Notes: generated by a model not told the origin, from the letters alone. A stretch of DNA of 9,174 nucleotides from Desulfurococcales archaeon (GCA_026990885.1 JALXCO010000014.1:1-9174), one strand, 5' to 3'; shown: positions 1 to 6,481, counted from the stretch's first letter. Translations and numbers: made by a program.

Positions 1-2
1 TA

Positions 3-173
3 GCATACAACACACCGTTCACACTGCATATAGCTAGGTTAAGGGGGCGGGATCCCCATCACATCGCTGAGGCATCATTCAAGTCGTTTGCTATAGCGGT
101 TTCTCAGGCCTGGAGGAGTAGGGGTGGGACCCCGAGGGGTTCATATACTCCAAGCGTTAAGGGTGAGATGTAG
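3..173 (+). CDS. hisB: Imidazoleglycerol-phosphate dehydratase, C-terminal part (cut by the window edge)
   Basis: HisB removes water from imidazole-glycerol phosphate to give imidazole-acetol phosphate in histidine synthesis. Only the last 56 codons are present, and the frame runs open from base 3 to a TAG at 171-173. Visible family marks are the metal-binding HHxxEA motif (HHIAEA, residues 19-24 of the fragment), followed by SFKSFAIAV, and the C-terminal PSVKG, which corresponds to the usual PSTKG ending. The stop overlaps the hisH start by one base (TAGTG), which fits translational coupling within one operon. The segment just before the HH pair reads GRDP where many HisB proteins have an Asn-containing stretch; this is a mild variant. 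The 5' part lies outside the window, so intactness cannot be judged. Identification rests on motif recognition and on the histidine genes that follow. Confidence 0.88.
   Translation, partial: AYNTPFTLHIARLRGRDPHHIAEASFKSFAIAVSQAWRSRGGTPRGSYTPSVKGEM
162..166 (+). promoter_or_regulatory. Shine-Dalgarno sequence of hisH
   Basis: GGTGA ends six bases before the GTG at 173 and can pair with UCACC at the 3' end of archaeal 16S rRNA. It lies inside the last codons of hisB. It supports GTG 173 as the hisH start and re-initiation or coupled translation after hisB. Confidence 0.6.
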
Positions 174-805
174 TGAGAATAGCTATACTGGATAATGGTG
201 CCGGCAACTTGTATAATCTAGTTAGGTATTTCGAGAGGGTTTATGGTGTATCCCCAAAGATAACTATGGAGCCTAGAGAGCTTGTAGATACAGATCTCTT
301 GGTTCTTCCGGGCGTTGGCAACTTTGCTGTTTTATCTTCAATCATAGATAGGGTTAGGGAGCCTATATACAGGTATATAGAGAGCGGGGGACCCCTACTA
401 GCTATATGCCTCGGTATGCAGGCATTGTTTACAGAGAGCGAAGAGGGTGGCGGTAGAGGTCTAGGGGTGTTTGATGGTAGGGTCGTGAGGATTAGGAGTA
501 GCGGTGTTAGAGTTCCGCATATTGGCTGGGATCCTGTCAAGATTGTTGGTGGCGCATCCAGCAGTGCTTTAGGGATGATTGATGGTAGATACTTCTATTA
601 TGCCCACTCATACTATGTTGCCCCCAGCGACAGATCTATAGTTGCGGGCATTACTAGGTATGGTGATATAGATATTCCCGCCATTATCTATAGGGACAAT
701 ATAGTGGCTACCCAGTTCCATCCCGAGAGATCGGGTGTTTCGGGACGTATATTCGCTAGGGCTATGGCCGAGATATTCGATCTAGGTGTGGCGCCCAGTG
801 TTTGA
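173..805 (+). CDS. hisH: Imidazole glycerol phosphate synthase, glutaminase subunit HisH
   Basis: HisH is the class I glutamine amidotransferase subunit of imidazole-glycerol-phosphate synthase. It hydrolyses glutamine and passes ammonia to HisF. The 210-residue product has the usual family length. The N-terminus reads DNGAGNLYN, an oxyanion-strand PGVGN lies at residues 46-50, the nucleophile is Cys79 in AICLGMQ, and the other triad members are His183 and Glu185 in QFHPE. PHIGWD (115-120) is also typical. The GTG start at 173 is supported by a GGTGA ribosome-binding site and by its 1-base overlap with the hisB stop. The 3' end overlaps hisA. The partner HisF is encoded two genes downstream, so both halves of the synthase come from one transcript. 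Residue 50 is Asn where many HisH proteins have Ala; this is next to, not in, the catalytic triad. Confidence 0.96.
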   Translation: MRIAILDNGAGNLYNLVRYFERVYGVSPKITMEPRELVDTDLLVLPGVGNFAVLSSIIDRVREPIYRYIESGGPLLAICLGMQALFTESEEGGGRGLGVFDGRVVRIRSSGVRVPHIGWDPVKIVGGASSSALGMIDGRYFYYAHSYYVAPSDRSIVAGITRYGDIDIPAIIYRDNIVATQFHPERSGVSGRIFARAMAEIFDLGVAPSV

Positions 806-1526
806 GGTGTATGTATCTATAGATATATTTAGGGGTAGGGTGGTTAGGCTGGTTAAGGGTGATCCTTCCAGGGCTATAGTGTATAGTGATGATCCTGTGG
901 AGGTAGCCGATAGAATAGTTGGTGGTGGGGTTAGAATGATCCATATAGTAGATCTCGATGCAGCAATACACGGCAGGAGGTCGGATACAGCGTTAAGGCT
1001 GGTTAAGCGGCTCAAAGATCTTGACGTGTTTATCAGCTTTGGCGGTGGTGTGAGAACGCTGAATGATTTAGCTACGTTGAGAGGCTATGGCATAGATCGT
1101 GTTGTTGTTGGTACAGCCCTGCATAGGGGCTTGATACCTGTAGATAGGGTTATTGAGATTCTAGGCGATAAGGCCGTCGTATCGATTGACTACAGATCTA
1201 ATCGGGTAGCTATCAACGGGTGGAGGGAAACGATCGAGTTGTCACCGACTGAGGCTATAGAGCTCTATATAGATCGTGGATTCAGCCTCTTTCTAATGAC
1301 AAACATCGAGCTGGATGGAACGCTATCCGGCTTGAATGTAGATGCTCTGGAGTCTATAGATAAGCGCTACAGGGGCAGAATAATAGTTTCTGGAGGGGTT
1401 AGGAGTGTTGGTGATCTCAAGACGGTAAGGGATCTTGGATTTAGAGGGGTTGTTGTCGGGAGAGCATTTTACGAGGGGCTGATATCTATAAAGGACATCC
1501 TGGGTGTATTGAGCCATGGTGGTTAG
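798..1526 (+). CDS. hisA: ProFAR isomerase HisA (phosphoribosylformimino-AICAR-phosphate isomerase)
   Basis: HisA is a (beta/alpha)8 barrel that performs the Amadori rearrangement of ProFAR to PRFAR, the HisF substrate. With the GTG at 798 the product has 242 residues. The catalytic aspartates are Asp9 (SIDIFRG) and Asp131 (SIDYRSN). VDLDAA lies at 51-56, phosphate-binding glycines at 82-84 (FGGGVRT) and 199-200 (VSGGVRS), and ELDGTLSG at 171-178. The first open GTG is at 786, but 798 puts the first catalytic Asp at residue 9, close to its usual position 8, and has AGGTG upstream at 784-788. GTG 807 would make the first strand too short. The start overlaps the end of hisH by 8 bases and the 3' end overlaps hisF by 11. 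HisA and HisF share ancestry, but the pairing here is clear because HisF has its own distinct motifs. Confidence 0.95.
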   Translation: MFEVYVSIDIFRGRVVRLVKGDPSRAIVYSDDPVEVADRIVGGGVRMIHIVDLDAAIHGRRSDTALRLVKRLKDLDVFISFGGGVRTLNDLATLRGYGIDRVVVGTALHRGLIPVDRVIEILGDKAVVSIDYRSNRVAINGWRETIELSPTEAIELYIDRGFSLFLMTNIELDGTLSGLNVDALESIDKRYRGRIIVSGGVRSVGDLKTVRDLGFRGVVVGRAFYEGLISIKDILGVLSHGG

Positions 1527-2265
1527 GGTTATTCCATGCCTAGATGTTGATGAAGGTAAGGTGGTTAAGGGGAGGAGGTTCAGGGATCTTGCTGTAGTTG
1601 GTGATCCTGTAGAACTAGCGGTTAGATACGAGGCTGAGGGTGCAGACGAGATAGTTTTTCTGGATATTAGCGCATCATGGAAGGGTAGAGAGATCCTTAG
1701 GGACGTGGTTAGGTCTGTGGCTAGGGAGATATCCATACCAATAACAGTTGGGGGCGGTATAAGGAGCCTAGCGGACGCGGACCACATATTTAGATCGGGA
1801 GCGGATAAAGTCAGCATCAACACGTATGCAGTAAAGAACCCGGGTCTCATTACGGATATATCAAGGAAATACGGCTCGCAATCAACGGTTGTAGCTATAG
1901 ATGCCAAAAAATCTGGAGAGCTCTATGAGGTCATGATATATGGTGGCAGAGAACCGACAGGGCTGAACGCTGTTGAGTGGGCTAGGAGGGCTGTAGATCT
2001 TGGTGCTGGCGAGATACTGCTGACATCTATAGATGCAGATGGAACCCGTGCTGGATACGATCTCAATCTAATAGGTATTATAGCTGGAAGCGTTGAGGTC
2101 CCCATAATAGCTAGTGGGGGTGCGGGGTCCCCTGAAGACATGTATAGAGCTATAGCTGCAGGTGCAGATGCTGTTTTAGCCGCGTCTATATTTCACTATA
2201 GGAGGTACACTGTGTATGATGTGAAGAGGTATCTATACTCCAGGAGTGTGGCGGTTAGGCTATGA
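1516..2265 (+). CDS. hisF: Imidazole glycerol phosphate synthase, cyclase subunit HisF
   Basis: HisF uses ammonia from HisH to convert PRFAR to imidazole-glycerol phosphate and AICAR. It is a 249-residue (beta/alpha)8 barrel, a normal length. The N-terminus RVIPCLDVDEGKVVKG is diagnostic, with Asp10. The second catalytic aspartate is Asp129 in VVAIDAK; these match Asp11 and Asp130 of the Thermotoga enzyme. Phosphate-binding segments are VGGGIRS (78-84) and ASGGAGSPEDM (199-209). LLTSIDADGTRAGYD (168-182) is typical of HisF and separates it from HisA. ATG 1516 lies inside the end of hisA, and the stop overlaps the hisI start as ATGA, which indicates tight translational coupling. Confidence 0.97.
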   Translation: MVVRVIPCLDVDEGKVVKGRRFRDLAVVGDPVELAVRYEAEGADEIVFLDISASWKGREILRDVVRSVAREISIPITVGGGIRSLADADHIFRSGADKVSINTYAVKNPGLITDISRKYGSQSTVVAIDAKKSGELYEVMIYGGREPTGLNAVEWARRAVDLGAGEILLTSIDADGTRAGYDLNLIGIIAGSVEVPIIASGGAGSPEDMYRAIAAGADAVLAASIFHYRRYTVYDVKRYLYSRSVAVRL

Positions 2266-2615
2266 GTGGGGATGATACATCCGCAATAGATCTTGATGAG
2301 CTTGACTTCTCAAAGAGCAATGGGCTGATTCCTGTTGTGGTTCAGGATTACTTGAGTAGGGAGATACTTATGGTTGCTTACGCGAATAGGGAGGCGCTGG
2401 CTAGAACGATTGAGACGGGTTTAGCCCATTTCTGGAGCAGATCTAGAAGAAAAATATGGCTTAAGGGGGAGACGTCGGGGAATGTTATGAGGGTTGTGGA
2501 GATTCTTGCTGATTGTGATGGTGACGCCGTAATATATAGGGTTGTTCCCTCTGGTCCTGCTTGCCATACTGGATCTAGATCCTGCTTTTTCAGAAAGATC
2601 TATCGACAGGTATAG
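2262..2615 (+). CDS. hisI: Phosphoribosyl-AMP cyclohydrolase HisI (single-domain)
   Basis: HisI opens the adenine ring of phosphoribosyl-AMP to give ProFAR, the HisA substrate. The 117-residue protein carries the signature HFWSRSRRKIWLKGETSGN in two parts (56-68 and 69-74), an acidic metal site DCDGDA (84-89), and the zinc cysteines Cys85, Cys101 and Cys108 in CHTG and SCFF. It ends about ten residues after the last cysteine, so no HisE pyrophosphohydrolase domain is fused, and hisE is not in this window. The start overlaps the hisF stop by 4 bases (ATGA). It is the last gene of the operon here, and its stop lies 4 bases from the stop of the convergent permease gene. The N-terminal 20 residues are acidic and poorly conserved. 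Confidence 0.96.
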   Translation: MSGDDTSAIDLDELDFSKSNGLIPVVVQDYLSREILMVAYANREALARTIETGLAHFWSRSRRKIWLKGETSGNVMRVVEILADCDGDAVIYRVVPSGPACHTGSRSCFFRKIYRQV

Positions 2616-2619
2616 AGAG

Positions 2620-3984
2620 CTACCTCCTAAACCTCAGAAGCCTCATACTGCTTAGCTTCCTATTCATCCTCTCCATCACCTCTATATTCAGTACTCTCCC
2701 AGAGACATATACCAGGATCATTGATATAAACAGGTTTAACGCTAGATACACAACCATATCCATAGATGGCTGAGCTATAAGGGCTACCTTGCTGACGGCG
2801 ACAGCGCTGATCACGGGTATGCTTATAAGGATTTTCGACAGCATCGAGCCGGGCTCTATATTTATGTAGGCTAGAGCTATAGATACGAATATTATTGGTA
2901 GCGTGAGGTTGGATGATAGGGTCATCGCCATTCTAACATCGCTACTCAACCCCCCTATCAATATACCTATACTCGCCATCGTGATTATAGCTACAACTAT
3001 ATATATCGTCAGAAGGGGCAGGTATACAGGGTTTGGCTGCAGAGCCTCCGAGATTGAGCCATATATCTTTATACCGGAATCTATTTGATCCACTACCTCT
3101 CTAAGCACCTTAGAGAGCGCCTCGCCAACAGCATACCCACCGCCATCTCCCCCTCTAGCTCCAGCTGATGTGAAGCTCTCAAGAAAGATCTTGCTATACA
3201 ACATGAATCCAACTACAAATCCCAGTATCGATAAACCACCTATAAAGCCCGACGCCGCTAGCTTACCCAGTATTATATATGATCTTTTTATCGGCATTGT
3301 GAGCATCACCTCTATGGTTTTCTCTTCATTCTCTATGGCCATGGATATAGCGCTGTATTGGGCTATCAGGATAGAGATCATGGCTATAATAATGATTATG
3401 GTTAGCGACGTAAATGATATCGATATGAATTCACGCGGATCAACTAGCGCCAGCGCATTTTTCTCCTTTATATATGGCACGCTCAGGTGGGAAACTGGAT
3501 TCCTGATCGATTCCAAGGTACCCCTATCGATCCCTTGGAGATCGGACAACGCTATAGCTGCAGCCTCATTTATGAACGACTGTATCCTAGATAATACAAC
3601 CTGCCCACCCAACAGCTGTGGAGATGCTGTATATATGATGAGCGAGCTGTATCTAGGGATAGCGCTCTCGTCTGTGAAGCCGATAATCACTAGCGCGTCA
3701 ATGCTATCCAGCCCCTCCCCTCTATAGATATTTAGGTTAATCCCGTACCTCTCAGAGATCGAGTTGAGCACCCTATACAGTAAGTTTTCCTCATATCCGT
3801 TGCCGGATAATATAACCCCGACATTTATCGGTTTCTCAACCGCCTGCTGGAACTGGTCTGCCAGAAATGAGTTCTGTATCACGCCTATCACAGGGAATAT
3901 TATGAAGCTTATAAGTACCGGTATCCATATTCTAGGATCCTTAATCATGTCCTTAAGCTCCTTCTCGATAATAGACGATATCAT
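2620..3984 (-). CDS. ABC-2 type permease subunit of an ABC exporter
   Basis: The 454-residue product is the membrane subunit paired with the ATPase encoded just upstream (4-base ATGA overlap). It has the plan of NatB/ABC-2 permeases. An N-terminal basic stretch precedes a first membrane segment at about 20-37. A large, probably extracellular domain spans about 38-188. A second segment at about 190-213 is followed by a cytoplasmic motif ENEEKTIEVMLTMP (218-231), typical of the part that contacts the ATPase. Further segments lie at about 245-263, 322-345, 360-374 and 408-428, with another hydrophobic stretch at about 384-403. The tail is strongly basic. Unusual is a 55-residue Gly-rich insert (about 265-320) between the third and fourth segments, predicted outside the cell. 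The substrate is unknown. ABC-2 members export ions, drugs or polymers, so naming one would be a guess. Confidence 0.88.
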   Translation of the reverse strand: MISSIIEKELKDMIKDPRIWIPVLISFIIFPVIGVIQNSFLADQFQQAVEKPINVGVILSGNGYEENLLYRVLNSISERYGINLNIYRGEGLDSIDALVIIGFTDESAIPRYSSLIIYTASPQLLGGQVVLSRIQSFINEAAAIALSDLQGIDRGTLESIRNPVSHLSVPYIKEKNALALVDPREFISISFTSLTIIIIIAMISILIAQYSAISMAIENEEKTIEVMLTMPIKRSYIILGKLAASGFIGGLSILGFVVGFMLYSKIFLESFTSAGARGGDGGGYAVGEALSKVLREVVDQIDSGIKIYGSISEALQPNPVYLPLLTIYIVVAIITMASIGILIGGLSSDVRMAMTLSSNLTLPIIFVSIALAYINIEPGSMLSKILISIPVISAVAVSKVALIAQPSMDMVVYLALNLFISMILVYVSGRVLNIEVMERMNRKLSSMRLLRFRR

Positions 3985-4736
3985 ATCTCATCACTCCTGC
4001 TCGATACTATCTTGATGAATGCCTTTTCCAGGCTTGATTCACCTAGTCTATCAATAATCTCTTTTGGGGTCCCCCTGGCCACAATCTCCCCTCTATATAG
4101 GATAGCTACTCTATCGCAGATCTCTTCCGCCTCAGCCATCTCGTGGGTAGACATCAACACTGTGGTTCCCTCGCTTTTGGCGTATAGCCTAATGATCTTT
4201 CTTATATAGTGCTTCTGAACAGGATCCAGACCGCTGCCAGGTTCATCAAGTATAGCTATCTTCGGCCTGACCATTAGGGCTCTAGCTATCTGTATTCTGC
4301 GCTTCATACCTTTTGAATAGGTTTTCATGGGTTTGTTTAGCTCTTCTTCAGTTAGGTCAGAGATCTCTTTTCCCCTTTTAATGGCATCTAGAACGGATCC
4401 GTGGTCTCTAAAGTATATGCTGGCAACAAACTTCAGATACTCATACCCAGTTAGATTCTTATACGTTCCAACATCCTCTGGGAGATAAGATATAATCTCC
4501 CTCACCCTTTCTGGCTCATCCACAACGCTGTATCCCTCTATATAGGCCTCCCCGGATGTGGGGAGTATCAGTGTAGATAGTATCCTGAATGTGGTTGTTT
4601 TCCCCGCTCCGTTGGGGCCCACCAGACAATAGATCTCTCCGCGATTAACGCTGAATGATACTCCTTTTAACGCTACTGTATCTCCATAGATTTTTGTTAG
4701 GTTCTTCACGTATACAGGATCCATGTTCAACCTCAT
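3981..4736 (-). CDS. ABC transporter ATP-binding protein
   Basis: This cytoplasmic ATPase powers the permease encoded next to it. The 251 residues hold all nucleotide-binding motifs: Walker A GPNGAGKT (40-47), signature YSKGM (140-144, a variant of LSGGQ common in ABC-2 exporters), Walker B IAILDEP with catalytic Glu165, D-loop GSGLDP (167-172), and H-loop His198 in STHEMAEAE. The Q-loop position is Glu87 (YLPEDVG), again common in this subfamily. ATG 4736 is preferred because a TATA box (minus strand, 4764-4757) sits about 26 bases upstream, which fits a leaderless mRNA. An in-frame ATG at 4724 would give a product four residues shorter. The gene starts 12 bases after the ASCH gene. NatA-like exporter is the best broad assignment; the substrate is not known. 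Confidence 0.95.
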   Translation of the reverse strand: MRLNMDPVYVKNLTKIYGDTVALKGVSFSVNRGEIYCLVGPNGAGKTTTFRILSTLILPTSGEAYIEGYSVVDEPERVREIISYLPEDVGTYKNLTGYEYLKFVASIYFRDHGSVLDAIKRGKEISDLTEEELNKPMKTYSKGMKRRIQIARALMVRPKIAILDEPGSGLDPVQKHYIRKIIRLYAKSEGTTVLMSTHEMAEAEEICDRVAILYRGEIVARGTPKEIIDRLGESSLEKAFIKIVSSRSDEI

Positions 4737-4748
4737 ATAGATCTAGTA

Positions 4749-5357
4749 TTATGTGAAATATAAAGATTCATTCTCTCGGCTATCTCTTCTTAGCAAGCCC
4801 TGATCTATAAGCTTGCTATATGCTTTTCTAAGCACCCTCCTGATACGCCCTCTTTTAAGAGGATCATTAAACAGCTTAAGCGCAACAGTCCTGATACTTC
4901 CATACTTAGCTATGTTTTCAAGAATCAATATCTCGTCACTGCTGAAAAACTCTGGAATATATCTAAGGGCTATCTTGGCTATCTGCTCGGGCCTGTAGCC
5001 GCTATAGGGATCGTATACAGCGTCCTTAAGGGCCCTAACATTCCTGATCCTGATCACACTTACCAGGGTATCGCCATCAATCCTACCATATATCCTTCTG
5101 AGCTCCTCCAGCAGCTCCTCCCTATCCCTGAACCCATCTAGACGGGCATCCTCATCGGTTAGCTCCGAGACCCTCTTAACCTCTATATCCTCGATTTCGG
5201 CAACAGCCACGGGCCTCCCTCCACTATGTATCAACACGTTCTTATTTAGAGCAACATATCTTCCGACCCTTATTGTCGCCTTTTTAGTTCCATCAATAAG
5301 CTTCTCCGCATGCTCCTTTCTCATCATTAGGTGGCGTCTTATTTTCTTGGTTCCCAT
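4749..5357 (-). CDS. ASCH-domain protein with C-terminal winged-helix-like region
   Basis: The first about 107 residues form an ASCH domain (PUA-like beta barrel, a fold linked to RNA or modified-nucleotide binding). Marks are HLMMRKEHAEKLIDGTKKATIR in two parts (9-20 and 21-30) with the GTKKATIR core, and ELTDEDARLDGF (65-76) followed by an acidic helix. Residues about 139-198 look like a winged helix-turn-helix (ILENIAKYGSIRTVALKLF, then a basic helix RIRRVLRKAYSKL and a final strand). Together this suggests a nucleic-acid-binding regulator; this is inference. The frame opens at ATG 5384, but a strong TATA box at 5379-5369 lies after that codon, so transcription should start further in. ATG 5357 keeps the first ASCH strand and gives 202 residues. 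ATG 5327 is also possible and fits the TATA spacing with a short leader. The ABC exporter follows 12 bases downstream. Confidence 0.82.
   Translation of the reverse strand: MGTKKIRRHLMMRKEHAEKLIDGTKKATIRVGRYVALNKNVLIHSGGRPVAVAEIEDIEVKRVSELTDEDARLDGFRDREELLEELRRIYGRIDGDTLVSVIRIRNVRALKDAVYDPYSGYRPEQIAKIALRYIPEFFSSDEILILENIAKYGSIRTVALKLFNDPLKRGRIRRVLRKAYSKLIDQGLLRRDSRENESLYFT
4757..4764 (-). promoter_or_regulatory. TATA box of the ABC transporter genes
   Basis: On the minus strand the sequence reads TTTATATT, centred about 26 bases before ATG 4736. It lies at the 3' end of the upstream ASCH gene. It suggests a separate, probably leaderless transcript for the exporter, in addition to read-through from the ASCH gene. 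Confidence 0.55.
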
Positions 5358-5368
5358 AAGTAACCCAA

Positions 5369-5379
5369 TATATTTTATA
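5369..5379 (-). promoter_or_regulatory. TATA box of the ASCH gene
   Basis: The minus strand reads TATAAAATATA, a strong archaeal TATA element. It places transcription start near 5345-5355 and argues against ATG 5384 as the translation start. Confidence 0.55.
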
Positions 5380-5466
5380 GTCATATGGAAAGGAAATAAT
5401 CCTAATACGGATCGGAAATCACTGATTTTGGATAACCAAATTATTTTAGGCTATTGATGATATTTG

Positions 5467-5474
5467 ATTTTAAG
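5467..5474 (+). promoter_or_regulatory. Possible TATA box of the flavin-reductase-like gene
   Basis: ATTTTAAG lies in an AT-rich stretch after 160 bases without a gene. It would place transcription start near 5496-5500, directly after a near-palindrome at 5479-5494. It is a weak match to the TATA consensus. Confidence 0.35.
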
Positions 5475-5478
5475 GTAA

Positions 5479-5494
5479 ACACCTCATGGGGTGT
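5479..5494 (+). promoter_or_regulatory. Near-palindrome between TATA box and start, candidate operator
   Basis: ACACCTCATGGGGTGT is symmetrical at 14 of 16 positions around a central CATG; the mismatches are the two bases flanking that core. As RNA it could form a 6-bp hairpin with one G-U pair. Its place, just downstream of the possible TATA box and at the expected transcription start, is where archaeal repressors often bind. The regulator is unknown. Confidence 0.35.
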
Positions 5495-5544
5495 AGGCTA
5501 TTAAGTCCTTAGAGAGTGTAGAACCTGAAAGATTCAAGGAGGTT

Positions 5545-5988
5545 ATGAGGAAATATCCAACTGGGGTAACTATAGTTACGGCATATTTGGATGAGAAGCC
5601 GTATGGGGCTACAGTGAATTCGTTTACTTCGGTTTCTCTAGATCCGCCCCTCATCGCGATCTTTCTGGGGAATTCATCGAGAATCCTTAAGGCCGTTATA
5701 GATACGGGTGGGTATTGCGTTAATATACTGGCTAATAACCAGTCGGAGCTGGCGAATAGGTTTGCGTATGTTCCAGGACCTGATAGATTTAGTGGAGTTA
5801 GATGGTTTAGAAATAGGGTGGGCCTTCCAGTTATAGAGGGTTCATTGGCCTATTTATCAACGCGGATTTGGAGGGTTAGTGAGATAGCAGATCATACTCT
5901 TGTTGTTGGAGAGGTGATTGAAACAGGGATACTATCTGACGCTAAACCGCTTATATACCATATGAGAAGCTATAAGGATTTGTGTTGA
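5545..5988 (+). CDS. Flavin reductase-like (FMN-binding split barrel) protein
   Basis: The product belongs to the flavin reductase-like family, whose members bind FMN and reduce free flavin with NAD(P)H or serve as oxygenase reductase components. Family marks are YPTGVTIVTA (4-13), ATVNSFTSVSLDPPLIAIFL (22-41), VNILANNQSELANRFA (59-74), DHTLVVGEV (116-124) and the C-terminal PLIYHMRSY (135-143). From ATG 5545 it has 147 residues. The open frame continues upstream to 5497 and encodes VEPERFKEVMRKYPTGV across the ATG, which resembles the usual N-terminal helix of the family. The true start may therefore be about 15 codons earlier, at the ATT at 5500, since no ATG, GTG or TTG exists there. An AGGAGGT sequence lies only 2 bases before ATG 5545, too close for a normal ribosome-binding site. 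No oxygenase gene is adjacent, so the physiological partner is unknown. Confidence 0.87.
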   Translation: MRKYPTGVTIVTAYLDEKPYGATVNSFTSVSLDPPLIAIFLGNSSRILKAVIDTGGYCVNILANNQSELANRFAYVPGPDRFSGVRWFRNRVGLPVIEGSLAYLSTRIWRVSEIADHTLVVGEVIETGILSDAKPLIYHMRSYKDLC

Positions 5989-6203
5989 GGTACCGTATAA
6001 ACCGAGGTATCTATATAGATCCGTTAAACCCAGTTAAATGGCCCCACTAAACCTAGGGTTCAAGACGATCTGTGGCCAGCTAGAAGCAATCAAATTCACT
6101 TAACTAGGAGTATAGGTTTATGCCTCCAGCGAGATTTTCAGGGCTGAATGTTTTCCCGTCGAGCTTGGGGAAATATATTTTTGCGTAGTGGATTAAAAAA
6201 CAG
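5989..6203. other. Gene-free stretch between convergent genes
   Basis: These 215 bases lie between the stop of the flavin-reductase-like gene and that of the Lrp-like gene. I see a perfect 12-base palindrome ATCTATATAGAT (6009-6020), some TTAAACC/TTAAAT-like short repeats (6024-6037), an AT-rich run AAATATATTTTT (6171-6182), and an oligo-A run that is a T run on the minus strand (6195-6200). A 22-codon frame at 6120-6188 has no recognisable features. I find no tRNA or convincing C/D-box RNA. Confidence 0.5.
6195..6200 (-). terminator. Oligo-T terminator of the Lrp-like gene
   Basis: On the minus strand, TTTTTT starts four bases after the TAG stop of the Lrp-like gene. Runs of T on the coding strand end transcription in archaea without need of a hairpin. 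No stem-loop is evident. Confidence 0.5.
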
Positions 6204-6461
6204 CTATTTCTTTACTCCCTCGACTATTGTCATTGTTGTTGTTGATTTAATTCTCGGTATTCTTCTCACGTACTTAACTATTATCTCCCTGAGCTCGTCA
6301 GGGGTGTTTGCTGAGACGAAAGCTATTATGTCGTATACCCCATACACTATATATGCTTCCCTTACGCCCTTTATCTGTAGTAGCTGATCCAGAACTTCTT
6401 CTTCTGCACCTATCTCTGTGTTTATAAGGACTACAGCCTCGCTCAAAATGTTCACACTCAA
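6204..6461 (-). CDS. Stand-alone Lrp/AsnC ligand-binding (RAM) domain protein
   Basis: The 85-residue product matches the C-terminal ligand-binding half of Lrp/AsnC regulators and has no helix-turn-helix. The pattern is a first strand AVVLINTEIGAEEEVLDQL, then KGVREAYIVYGVYDIIAFV (residues about 31-49) and a helix TPDELREIIVKYVRRIP (53-69), with the final strand TTTMTIV. Such single-domain proteins assemble into dimers, often octamers, and bind amino acids or other small effectors. They may pair with DNA-binding Lrp proteins; this is known of the family, not shown here. The TTG at 6461 is chosen because the minus-strand TATA element at 6489-6482 lies about 26 bases upstream, giving a leaderless start. 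GTG 6455 and TTG 6446 are alternatives. The gene is divergent from an unknown gene and ends in an oligo-T run. Confidence 0.87.
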   Translation of the reverse strand: MSVNILSEAVVLINTEIGAEEEVLDQLLQIKGVREAYIVYGVYDIIAFVSANTPDELREIIVKYVRRIPRIKSTTTMTIVEGVKK

Positions 6462-6481
6462 TTACAATTAGGCTGTGGTAA

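Noticed and set aside
1323..1907. Minus-strand open frame opposite hisA and hisF
   Set aside because: Both plus-strand genes carry complete catalytic motifs; the antisense frame resembles no known family.
3170..3727. Plus-strand open frame of 185 codons opposite the ABC permease
   Set aside because: Antisense to a gene with clear permease features and an ATGA junction; no independent signals.
5454..5528. Possible C/D-box small RNA: TTGATGA (5454-5460) and CTGA (5525-5528)
   Set aside because: The spacing is about 65 bases, no clear D' and C' boxes lie between, the flanks do not form a terminal stem, and the end falls within the flavin-reductase coding region.
6050..6075. GGGTTCAAGAC resembling a tRNA T-loop
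   Set aside because: The flanking bases do not form a T stem, and no anticodon or D arm can be folded around it.
6120..6188. 22-codon frame starting at ATG 6120 in the gene-free stretch
   Set aside because: Very short, no recognisable motif, no convincing promoter spacing; expected by chance.
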